Positions 1 through 6,583 of a stretch of DNA of 12,960 nt are shown here, one piece after another (positions within the stretch are counted from its first letter, which is position 1; each line of letters opens with the position of its first letter). The position numbers and the translations under genes were made by a program. This DNA comes from an uncultured Clostridia bacterium (GTDB taxonomy: Bacteria; Bacillota; Clostridia; Oscillospirales; Acutalibacteraceae): NCBI GenBank assembly GCA_946409885.1, contig CAMJYF010000015.1:1-12960 (forward strand), written 5' to 3'. The notes beneath the pieces are model-generated. The model did no database searches and was not told the DNA's origin. It saw only the letters and a list, made by a program, of their open reading frames with translations.

Positions 1-13
1 ACATTTCCCAATA

Positions 14-31
14 GCGGCACTGAGGTGCCGC
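14..31 (+). other. Small hairpin upstream of xseA
   Basis: A perfect 7-bp inverted repeat (GCGGCAC / GTGCCGC) with a TGAG loop. No T-run follows on either strand, so it is not a convincing intrinsic terminator. It may be part of the 3' end of an upstream transcript or of the leader of the xseA operon. No promoter with good -35 and -10 spacing is visible in 1-101, and no coding region there can be supported. Confidence 0.3.
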
Positions 32-101
32 GCTACCGGGTTCGCAACAGCTCGCCAAACTCTAATTTGCAAATCAGTTTTATATAAGGAAGCGGTCCCT
101 T

Positions 102-1316
102 ATGAGTCTTCCCACCTTCTCGGTTGCCGAGATCAACAGTTACATCAAGCGGAAATTCGATACCGATATGGTGCTGCAGAATGTGGTCGTATCGGGCGAG
201 ATCTCCAATTTTTCCCATCACTATAAAACCGGCCACCTGTATTTTTCGCTGAAGGACGATACGGCGGCCATCAAGGCGGTCATGTTCAGCCGCCAGGCGG
301 CGCGGCTGCGGTTCACGCCGGAAAACGGCATGAAGGTGGTGGTCACCGGCCGCGTGGCCGTGTTCGAGCGGGACGGGGTCTATCAGATCTACGTCGATTC
401 CATGGAGCCGGACGGCGCCGGGGCGCTGGCCGTGGCCTTTGAGCAGCTGAAAAAACGGCTGGCGGCCCAGGGCCTGTTCGATCCCGCCCACAAAAAGCCG
501 ATCCCCACCTTTCCGAAACGGCTCGGCGTGATCACCTCGCCCACCGGGGCGGCGGTGCAGGATATCTTCAACGTCACCGGAAGACGGTTCCCCATCGCGG
601 ATATCGTCTTCTGCCCCGTCACCGTGCAGGGGCCCGCGGCCCCCGCGGACATGATCGACGCGCTGGAACGGCTGCAAAGGCTGGGCGGGATCGACGTGAT
701 CATCATCGGCCGGGGCGGCGGCAGCATGGAGGACCTGTGGTGCTTCAACGACGAGCTGCTGGCGCGGGCCATCTACGCCTGCCCCATCCCGGTGATCTCC
801 GCTGTGGGGCACGAGACGGATTTTACCATCTGCGACTTCGTCAGCGATCTGCGGGCCCCCACCCCTTCCGCCGCGGCGGAGCTGGCGGTGCCGGACCTGA
901 ACGGCCTGCTGATGGAGTGCGCCTCCTTTTCGGACCGGCTGTACGGCGCGTACCGCCGCCGGCTGGACGCCGAGCGGGGGCGGCTGCGGATGCTGCTCAG
1001 CGCGAGAAACTTTACCGACCCCGGGCATTTTTTCGACAGTGAAAAGCAGGCCGCCGCGCTGCTGACGCAGCGGTTGCAGGCGGCGGGGGAGCGGTACCTG
1101 AACGGACAAAAAATGCTGCTGTCCCGCAATATTACGGCCCTGGAAAGCCTGAATCCCCTCAGCGTGCTGCTGCGCGGCTACGCCGCCGTCAGCGCCGGGG
1201 ACAGGATCATTGGCAGCGTGAAAGACGTTGCGGTGGATCAGCGGATCGATATCACCATGGCGGACGGCGTTCTCAACTGCCGTGTGCTGGAGAAGAGGAT
1301 GGACGACAATGGATAA
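102..1316 (+). CDS. xseA: Exodeoxyribonuclease VII large subunit
   Basis: Catalytic subunit of exonuclease VII, a cytoplasmic nuclease that degrades single-stranded DNA from both ends to short acid-soluble pieces and works with the small subunit encoded next. The protein has 404 residues, normal for the family. Residues 1-100 form the N-terminal OB-fold nucleic-acid-binding domain, with the typical GEISNF and GHLYFSLKD stretches. The exonuclease domain follows from about residue 125. Conserved core residues are visible: D154 (in AVQD), R204 in GRGGGS (203-208), and H237 and D240 in GHETD, followed by RAPTPSAAAE (251-260). The ATG at 102 is preceded by AAGGAAG at 86-92, a good ribosome binding site. 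The gene ends in TAA and overlaps xseB by 8 bp. Family identification is secure; the biochemical role is taken from the family. Confidence 0.97.
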   Translation: MSLPTFSVAEINSYIKRKFDTDMVLQNVVVSGEISNFSHHYKTGHLYFSLKDDTAAIKAVMFSRQAARLRFTPENGMKVVVTGRVAVFERDGVYQIYVDSMEPDGAGALAVAFEQLKKRLAAQGLFDPAHKKPIPTFPKRLGVITSPTGAAVQDIFNVTGRRFPIADIVFCPVTVQGPAAPADMIDALERLQRLGGIDVIIIGRGGGSMEDLWCFNDELLARAIYACPIPVISAVGHETDFTICDFVSDLRAPTPSAAAELAVPDLNGLLMECASFSDRLYGAYRRRLDAERGRLRMLLSARNFTDPGHFFDSEKQAAALLTQRLQAAGERYLNGQKMLLSRNITALESLNPLSVLLRGYAAVSAGDRIIGSVKDVAVDQRIDITMADGVLNCRVLEKRMDDNG

Positions 1317-1551
1317 CGAAACCAACAACGCGCAGGCGGAGCCCGCCAAAGAAAAGAAACTCACCTATGAGGACGGCATCCGCCGTCTGCAGGAGATCGT
1401 CAAGGCGCTGGAAAGCGGCGGCCTGACGCTGGATGAATCCGTCAAGCTGTTCGAGGCGGGCGCGGCTCTGTCGCGCTTTTGCACGGAGGAGCTGGAAAAG
1501 GCCGAGCGGAAGATCACCCTTTTGGAGGAGGCGGAGACGCAGCATGGATAA
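1309..1551 (+). CDS. xseB: Exodeoxyribonuclease VII small subunit
   Basis: Small helical subunit of exonuclease VII; several copies assemble on each XseA subunit and are needed for activity. The protein has 80 residues, typical of the family. After a polar N-terminal stretch of about 18 residues comes the family core: TYEDGIRRLQEIVKALESG, then LTLDESVKLFEAG and an acidic/basic C-terminal helix (ELEKAERKI). The frame is open further upstream, to 1228, but the ATG at 1309 is chosen because it gives the family length, has GAGGA at 1295-1299 nine bases before it, and overlaps the xseA stop (ATGGATAA), as expected for translational coupling of two subunits of one enzyme. The 3' end overlaps ispA in the same way. 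Confidence 0.95.
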   Translation: MDNETNNAQAEPAKEKKLTYEDGIRRLQEIVKALESGGLTLDESVKLFEAGAALSRFCTEELEKAERKITLLEEAETQHG

Positions 1552-2407
1552 TATGGAGCGCTACGTGGCGCTGATCGAAGAGGAGCTGGCGGCGTCGGTA
1601 CCGGCGCTGGAGGGGGAGCTGGCCGCGGTGCCGGAGATGCTGCGGTATTCGCTGGAGAGCGGCGGCAAGCGGGTGCGCCCGCTGCTGTGCCTGCTGTGGT
1701 GCGCGGCGGCCGGGGGCGACGTGAACAAAGCCCTGCCCTTTGCGGCGGCGGTGGAGTTTGTGCATACCTACTCCCTGATCCACGACGACCTGCCCTGCAT
1801 GGATAACGACGACTACCGGCGGGGGAAGCTCTCCAGCCATAAGCGATTCGGCGAGGCCAACGCCTTGCTGGCCGGGGACGCGCTGCTGACCCACGCCTTT
1901 TATCTCATTTCGCAGGCGGCCATGGAGGGCCGCGTGACGGCGGAGGCTGCCGTAAAAGCCGCCGCGGAGCTGTCGCGGCTGTGCGGCGCGGCGGGCATGA
2001 TCGGCGGCCAGTATATCGACCTGGCCTATGAAAACAGGGCGGCGGACGCGGAGATCCTCTTTCAGCAGGACGCCCTGAAAACGGCGGCGCTGATCGAGGC
2101 CGCCTGCGTGCTGGGGCTGGTCGCCGCGGAGGCGGACGAGGAGAAAATAGCGGCCGCCCGGGCGTTTGCCAAAGGGCTGGGGCTGGCCTTTCAGATCACC
2201 GACGATATCCTGGAGGTCTCCGAAGAGGGCGCCTCCAGCGATGAGATCAACGGCAAGGCCACCTACGTGGGCCTGCTGGGCATGGAACAGGCCCGCGCCC
2301 GCGCGGCGGAGTATACCCAAAGCGCCGTGGACGCGCTGGCGATCCTCGGCGACCGCGCCGGGGAGCTGCAACAACTGGCCGACGCCCTGCTGCGCCGGAC
2401 GAAATAA
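1544..2407 (+). CDS. ispA: Short-chain polyprenyl diphosphate synthase (farnesyl/geranyl type)
   Basis: Prenyltransferase that condenses isopentenyl diphosphate with allylic diphosphates to make C10-C15 (possibly C20) prenyl diphosphates for quinone, carotenoid or undecaprenyl precursors. The protein has 287 residues. The substrate-binding GGKRVRP is at 40-46. The first Asp-rich motif, DDLPCMD, is at 81-87, with the two extra residues between aspartates that mark bacterial short-chain enzymes. GGQYIDL is at 154-160 and the second Asp-rich motif, QITDDILE, is at 217-224. The stretch after the second motif is about six residues shorter than in E. coli IspA and lacks the usual LGK segment, although NGK-x-TY is kept; the third acidic residue is Glu instead of Asp. 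The ATG at 1544 overlaps the xseB stop by 8 bp; ATG 1553 is a possible alternative. Whether the product is FPP or GGPP cannot be decided here. Confidence 0.93.
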   Translation: MDNMERYVALIEEELAASVPALEGELAAVPEMLRYSLESGGKRVRPLLCLLWCAAAGGDVNKALPFAAAVEFVHTYSLIHDDLPCMDNDDYRRGKLSSHKRFGEANALLAGDALLTHAFYLISQAAMEGRVTAEAAVKAAAELSRLCGAAGMIGGQYIDLAYENRAADAEILFQQDALKTAALIEAACVLGLVAAEADEEKIAAARAFAKGLGLAFQITDDILEVSEEGASSDEINGKATYVGLLGMEQARARAAEYTQSAVDALAILGDRAGELQQLADALLRRTK

Positions 2408-2421
2408 CAGAGGACAGAGTC

Positions 2422-4278
2422 GTGGACGGAAAATATCTTCCGAATATCAAGTCCCCGGCGGACGTGAAAAAAATACCGGAGGCGGAGCTGCCGGAGCTGG
2501 CAGCGGAGATCCGCCAGGAGCTGATCGAGACCGTTTCCAAAAACGGCGGCCATCTTGCCTCCAACCTGGGCGTGGTGGAGCTGACCATCGCGCTGCACCG
2601 GGTGTTCCATTCGCCGCAGGATAAGATCATCTGGGACGTGAGCCACCAGAGCTACGTTCACAAGCTGCTGACCGGCCGGGCGGACCGCTTCGATTCCCTC
2701 CGGCTGCCGGGCGGCATCTCCGGTTTTACCCGCCGCAGCGAAAGCGAGCATGATATCATGTCCGGCGGGCATTCCTCGGTGGCGCTTTCCGCCGCCTACG
2801 GGGTGGCGGCGGCCAACCGGATCAAGAAACAGAAGAATTACACCGTGGCCGTGGTGGGCGACGGCGCCTTTACCGGCGGCATGGTCTACGAGGCGCTGAA
2901 CAACGCCGGGCGGGCCGGCAACGGTACCCGGCTGATCGTCATCCTCAACGACAACGAGATGTCCATCTCGCCCAACGTGGGGGCGCTGGCGAAATATTTC
3001 GCCGTCATGCGGGCCAACCCGCGCTACTTCCGCATGAAGGCCCGCACGGAAAACGCCCTGAACCACATTCCGTTGGTGGGCAAAAAGCTGGCGAAGGGCC
3101 TGTACAGCCTGAAGACCCACGTGAAAAACCTGATCTACAATTCCACCATGTTCGAGGACCTGGGCTTCCGCTATATGGGCCCGGTGGACGGCCACGATAT
3201 CCCTCACCTGATCGCGGCGCTGGAGGGGGCCAAGGCGGCCAATTACCCCATCGTGCTGCACGTCAACACGGTAAAGGGCAAGGGATACGAGTTCGCGGAG
3301 AAGGCGCCGGACGCTTTCCACGGCGTTTCCGCCTTCGATCTGGTCTCCGGCGAGCCCATCTTCCGGGAGACCAGCTTCAGCGAAAAATTCGGCGAGTTCC
3401 TGGTGCAGGCGGCCCGGAAGGACAGCCGCATCTGCTGCATCACCGCCGCCATGAGCCTGGGTACCGGCACCGACGCCTTCCGCAGGGAATTCCCGGACCG
3501 CTTTTTCGACGTGGGGATCGCGGAGCAGCACGCCGCCACCTTCGCGGCGGGGCTGGCCGCGGGCGGTATGCTGCCGGTGTTCGCGGTGTACTCCACCTTT
3601 TTGCAGCGGTCCTACGACCAGATCATCCACGACTGCGCCATGCAGGGGCTGAAGATCGTCTTCGCCATCGACCGGGCGGGCTTTGTAGGCTCCGACGGGG
3701 AATCCCATCAGGGCATTTTCGACGCGGCCTTTCTGAATACCATCCCGGATATCACGGTGCTGGCCCCCACCACCTTTGGGGAGCTGAACAGCTTTCTGGT
3801 GCAGGCGTTCTATCATACGGACGGCCCTGTGGCCATCCGCTACCCCAGGGGGATCGAGCCGGAGGTGCCGGAGGACTTTGAGGATTCCTTCCGGGCGTTC
3901 GACCTGTACGGCGACCCGGCCCGCGATACCGCCCTTGTCACCTACGGCCGCTGCTTTGCGGAGGCCTGCCGGGCGAAAGCCGCGCTGGCGGAACAGGGCC
4001 GCGACGTGTTTATCATCAAGCTGAACATGATCAAGCCCGTGGCCAACGACGCGGTAAAGGCGGCGCTTCACTGCCGCCGGGTGTTCTTCTTTGAGGAGGG
4101 GCAGCGCTACGGCGGCATCGGCGAGACCTTTGGCGACAAGCTGTTCAAATACGGCTACAAGGGCGATTACAAAAACACCGCCGTGGAAGGGGAGTTCCCC
4201 AAGCAGGATACCGTCAAGGGGCAGCTTCACCGGTACCGCCTTGACGCGGAGGGCATGGTCGAGGTCGTGCGGGGGTAG
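2422..4278 (+). CDS. dxs: 1-deoxy-D-xylulose-5-phosphate synthase
   Basis: Thiamine-diphosphate enzyme that joins pyruvate and glyceraldehyde 3-phosphate to give DXP, the first step of the MEP isoprenoid pathway, feeding IspA encoded just upstream. The protein has 618 residues, normal length. H44 lies in GGHLASNLG. The ThDP motif starts at GDGAFTGG (146-153) and reaches LNDNEMS (175-181). The transketolase-like pyrimidine domain runs from about 315, with DVGIAEQHA (363-371, catalytic Glu 368), DRAG (417-420), H429 in GESHQG and YPRG (474-477). The C-terminal domain has EEGQRYGGIG (558-567). The start is GTG, with AGAGGA at 2409-2414 seven bases before it and a gap of 14 bp from ispA. Some family positions differ (SHQSY for the usual GHQ-Y, GSDGES for GADGET, a divergent last 50 residues). 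This suggests a divergent clostridial lineage of the enzyme, but the catalytic residues are present. Confidence 0.96.
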   Translation: MDGKYLPNIKSPADVKKIPEAELPELAAEIRQELIETVSKNGGHLASNLGVVELTIALHRVFHSPQDKIIWDVSHQSYVHKLLTGRADRFDSLRLPGGISGFTRRSESEHDIMSGGHSSVALSAAYGVAAANRIKKQKNYTVAVVGDGAFTGGMVYEALNNAGRAGNGTRLIVILNDNEMSISPNVGALAKYFAVMRANPRYFRMKARTENALNHIPLVGKKLAKGLYSLKTHVKNLIYNSTMFEDLGFRYMGPVDGHDIPHLIAALEGAKAANYPIVLHVNTVKGKGYEFAEKAPDAFHGVSAFDLVSGEPIFRETSFSEKFGEFLVQAARKDSRICCITAAMSLGTGTDAFRREFPDRFFDVGIAEQHAATFAAGLAAGGMLPVFAVYSTFLQRSYDQIIHDCAMQGLKIVFAIDRAGFVGSDGESHQGIFDAAFLNTIPDITVLAPTTFGELNSFLVQAFYHTDGPVAIRYPRGIEPEVPEDFEDSFRAFDLYGDPARDTALVTYGRCFAEACRAKAALAEQGRDVFIIKLNMIKPVANDAVKAALHCRRVFFFEEGQRYGGIGETFGDKLFKYGYKGDYKNTAVEGEFPKQDTVKGQLHRYRLDAEGMVEVVRG

Positions 4279-4290
4279 GAGAGGCAAATC

Positions 4291-4331
4291 GGGGATTGTG
4301 CGGTTCCCGTGACCCGGCAAATCCCCCTTTT
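4291..4331 (+). terminator. Weak terminator-like hairpin between dxs and tlyA
   Basis: GGGGATT (4291-4297) can pair with AATCCCC (4320-4326), with a 22-nt loop that could fold further, followed by C and TTTT at 4328-4331. The two arms sit inside a short direct repeat, GGCAAATC. The long loop and short T-run make it a weak terminator at best. It could partly attenuate the transcript between dxs and tlyA, or be an mRNA processing or stability element. The tlyA ribosome binding site begins at 4335, immediately after it. Confidence 0.3.
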
Positions 4332-4345
4332 GACAGGAGAACAAT

Positions 4346-5170
4346 ATGTCTGAAAAAAAACGCCTTGACGCCTATATTGTCGAATTGGGCCTGTGCGAAA
4401 GCCGGGAAAAGGCCAAGGCCGCCATTATGGCGGGGGACGTGTACGTCAACGGGCAAAAGGCCTTTAAGGCCGGCGATACCGTCAAGGCAGAGGATAAAAT
4501 CGAGGTGCGCGGCGGCATGGAATTTGTCAGCCGCGGCGGGTATAAACTGAAAAAGGCGATGGCGGCCTTCCCCATCGTCCTGACGGATAAGATCTGCATG
4601 GATATCGGCGCTTCCACCGGCGGCTTTACGGACTGCATGCTGCAAAACGGTGCGGCGAAGGTCTACTGTATCGACGTGGGCTACGGCCAGCTGGCCTGGA
4701 AGCTGCGCAGCGACGACAGGGTCGTCAATCTGGAGCGCACCAATATCCGCTATGTGACGGAGGAACAGATCCCGGACGCGCCGGATTTCGCCTCCGTGGA
4801 CGTGTCCTTTATCTCCCTGAAGCTGGTGCTGCCGGTGGTGTTCCGGCTGCTGAGCGAAAACGGCGCGTGCGTCTGCCTGATCAAGCCCCAGTTTGAGGCG
4901 GGGCGGGAAAAGGTGGGCAAAAAGGGCGTGGTGCGGGACAAAACCACCCACGTGGAGGTGGTGGAAACCGTGGCCGCCTTTGCCCGGGAAACGGGCTTTG
5001 CGGTGGCGGGGCTGGATTTTTCCCCCATCAAAGGGCCGGAGGGCAACATTGAATATCTGCTGTACCTGAAAAAGACCGGCGAACCGGCGGCGGTGGACCC
5101 CGCCGGGACCGTGGAACGCTCCCACGCGGCGCTGGACCGGGCGGGGGAGCAGTTAGCAATTAGCAGTTAG
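4346..5170 (+). CDS. tlyA: TlyA-family 2'-O-methyltransferase (16S/23S rRNA), hemolysin A-like
   Basis: SAM-dependent RNA methyltransferase with an N-terminal S4 RNA-binding domain; characterised TlyA proteins 2'-O-methylate cytidines of rRNA, and the old name hemolysin reflects a secondary phenotype. The S4 domain covers about residues 5-52 (KRLDAYIVELGL, GDVYVNG). The RrmJ/FtsJ-like fold follows with the SAM motif DIGASTGGFTD (86-96), D152 in SVDVSFIS, K180 in LIKPQFE, and the family C-terminal GPEGNIEYLLYLKK (230-243). These supply the expected catalytic Lys/Asp/Lys set. AGGAG at 4335-4339 lies six bases before the ATG. The last 31 residues after LYLKK have no family motif, and the final six codons (QLAISS) come from a heptamer repeat running across the stop codon, so the native C-terminus may have been altered. 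The core is complete and function is probably kept. Confidence 0.93.
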   Translation: MSEKKRLDAYIVELGLCESREKAKAAIMAGDVYVNGQKAFKAGDTVKAEDKIEVRGGMEFVSRGGYKLKKAMAAFPIVLTDKICMDIGASTGGFTDCMLQNGAAKVYCIDVGYGQLAWKLRSDDRVVNLERTNIRYVTEEQIPDAPDFASVDVSFISLKLVLPVVFRLLSENGACVCLIKPQFEAGREKVGKKGVVRDKTTHVEVVETVAAFARETGFAVAGLDFSPIKGPEGNIEYLLYLKKTGEPAAVDPAGTVERSHAALDRAGEQLAISS

Positions 5171-5221
5171 CAATCAATTCCGCATTCCGAATTCCGCATT
5201 CCGCATTCCGCATTTCACATT
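5152..5221. repeat. Ten-unit heptamer tandem repeat across the tlyA stop
   Basis: Read from 5152 in steps of seven: gttagca, attagca, gttagca, atcaatt, ccgcatt, ccgaatt, ccgcatt, ccgcatt, ccgcatt, tcacatt. The first three units share TTAGCA and the later ones share CCG(C/A)ATT, so one 7-bp register holds two related motifs joined by a transition unit. The array begins inside tlyA, encodes its last codons and TAG stop (5168-5170), and fills most of the gap before nadK. It is AT-rich against a GC-rich operon. This is a microsatellite-like tract; its origin and role are unknown. Confidence 0.85.
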
Positions 5222-5259
5222 CGTCTGCCCCCCAATACATTCTTCAAAGGAAGAACCAA

Positions 5260-6120
5260 ATGACTGTTTCCGTTATCCCCAATCTGACCCGTGAAAAGGC
5301 TGCCGACGTGACCGTGGCGGTCTGTGAGGCGCTGCGCGGGCTTGGGGTTTGCTGTCAATTTGACCGGGCCCTGCGAAGCGCGCTGCCGCCGGTGCCCGGC
5401 GCGGCCTTTGTGCCGCAGGACGCGCTTTACCGGGACTGTGATTTCGTCCTCGTCATCGGCGGCGACGGCTCGGTGATCCGCGCCGCCAAGGCGGCCGCCC
5501 CCTACGGCAAAAAGCTGCTGGGCGTCAACGCCGGCAGGCTTGCCTACCTCTGCGAGCTGGACCCCACGGAGCTGGACCGGCTCTCCGCGCTGGTGACGGG
5601 GGAGTATACCGTCCGGCGGCGGCTGATGCTGAAGGCGGAATTTTACGAAGACGGCGCGCTGCGGTATGAGGATACCTGCATCAATGATATCGCCTTTGCC
5701 CGGGGCCGGGAGATCCGCCTGGTGGATATCCGGGTGAAGGCCAACGGCAAGGTGATCGCGGATTATATCGCGGACGGCGTGATCTTCGCCACCCCCACCG
5801 GCTCCACCGCCTATTCCATGTCCGCGGGCGGGCCCATCATCGAGCCCACGGCGGACGTGATCTCCCTGACCCCGGTGTGCCCCCATTCCCTGATCTGCCG
5901 CCCCTACATCTTTGCGGCGGATACGGTGTTTGAGGTGACCGCCCGGGAACGGGATACCGGGGAACAGGTCTATTTTTCCTGCGACGGCGCCGAGTCGCTG
6001 CCGCTGCCCCCCGGCGGGTATGTGAGGATCACCCGGGCGGCCACGGACGCGCTGTTTGTGGCCGTAAAGCCGGATAACTTTATCGACGTACTGAACCAGA
6101 AGATGGAAATCAAAAAGTGA
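5260..6120 (+). CDS. nadK: NAD kinase
   Basis: ATP-dependent (or polyphosphate-dependent) NAD kinase making NADP+, a cytoplasmic enzyme. The protein has 286 residues, normal length. The signature GGDGS is at 67-71 in the N-terminal alpha/beta domain. NAGRLAYL at 90-97 corresponds to the usual N-x-G-x-LGFL loop, with Ala in place of the second Gly. ND at 142-143 and the glycine-rich FATPTGSTAYSMSAGGP (176-192) are the NAD-binding and catalytic stretches of the C-terminal domain; CDG is at 241-243. The ATG at 5260 has AAAGGAAG at 5246-5253 six bases before it. The gene follows tlyA after an 89-bp gap mostly filled by the heptamer repeat, and its TGA stop is followed closely by argR. Identification is secure. 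Confidence 0.95.
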   Translation: MTVSVIPNLTREKAADVTVAVCEALRGLGVCCQFDRALRSALPPVPGAAFVPQDALYRDCDFVLVIGGDGSVIRAAKAAAPYGKKLLGVNAGRLAYLCELDPTELDRLSALVTGEYTVRRRLMLKAEFYEDGALRYEDTCINDIAFARGREIRLVDIRVKANGKVIADYIADGVIFATPTGSTAYSMSAGGPIIEPTADVISLTPVCPHSLICRPYIFAADTVFEVTARERDTGEQVYFSCDGAESLPLPPGGYVRITRAATDALFVAVKPDNFIDVLNQKMEIKK

Positions 6121-6128
6121 GGATCGCC

Positions 6129-6581
6129 ATGAAAAAGGACAGACACACCATCATCGCGGAGCTGATCGAGAACAACGTCATCAGCACCCAGGAGGACCTG
6201 CTGCGGATGCTGAACGCCGCGGGGGTGAACGTGACGCAGGCCACGGTCTCGCGGGATATCAAGCAGATGCGCATCGTCAAGCAGGCCGGGCCCAACGGCG
6301 TGTACAAATACTGCCTGCCCAAAAGCCGTGCGGGCGACGAGGACGCCAAGTATATGGCCATCCTGGCCGGGGCGGTGGAGCATACGGACGCGGCGATGAA
6401 CACCGTGGTGGTCAAGTGCCACGCCGGCACGGCCCAGGCGGCCTGCGCGGCGCTGGATTCCATGGACCTGCCGGAGGTGGCGGGCACCATCGCCGGGGAC
6501 GATACCATCTTTGTGCTGTGCTACACCGTGGAGGCCGCCGGGGAAGTGAGAAGCAGGCTGGATGAGATGTTCGGATTCTGA
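6129..6581 (+). CDS. argR: Arginine repressor ArgR
   Basis: Hexameric transcription regulator that binds ARG boxes when loaded with L-arginine, repressing arginine synthesis and activating its breakdown. The protein has 150 residues, the standard length. The N-terminal winged-helix domain holds ISTQEDLLRML and the recognition stretch VTQATVSRDIKQMRIVK. The C-terminal oligomerisation and arginine-binding domain ends with the hallmark GTIAGDDTIFVLC. A GTG at 6117 in the same frame overlaps the nadK stop, but the ATG at 6129 is preferred: it gives the usual MKKDRH-type N-terminus and has GAGGA at 6119-6123 five bases upstream. The stop is two bases before recN. The argR-recN pair is widespread in Firmicutes and does not by itself mean that RecN is arginine-regulated. 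I see no clear ARG box within the window. Confidence 0.95.
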   Translation: MKKDRHTIIAELIENNVISTQEDLLRMLNAAGVNVTQATVSRDIKQMRIVKQAGPNGVYKYCLPKSRAGDEDAKYMAILAGAVEHTDAAMNTVVVKCHAGTAQAACAALDSMDLPEVAGTIAGDDTIFVLCYTVEAAGEVRSRLDEMFGF

Positions 6582-6583
6582 TT

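Noticed and set aside
38..58. tRNA T-arm-like GGGTTCGCA
   Set aside because: No flanking stem pairing and no acceptor or anticodon arms nearby.
1..101. Tail of an upstream gene
   Set aside because: One frame stays open to a TAA at 85-87 but only about 28 codons are visible, without a recognisable motif, so no call can be made.
2263..4344. 693-codon minus-strand open frame over dxs
   Set aside because: Shadow of dxs caused by codon bias; no ribosome binding site or domain. Similar shadows lie over xseA (33-1364), ispA (1514-2374) and recN (6593-8092).
5152..5221. CRISPR array
   Set aside because: Units are only 7 bp with no spacers; a microsatellite explains it.
5214..5241. Promoter TTCACA-N16-TACATT before nadK
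   Set aside because: The predicted start would fall inside the nadK ribosome binding site, and the -35 lies in the heptamer repeat. Likely chance.
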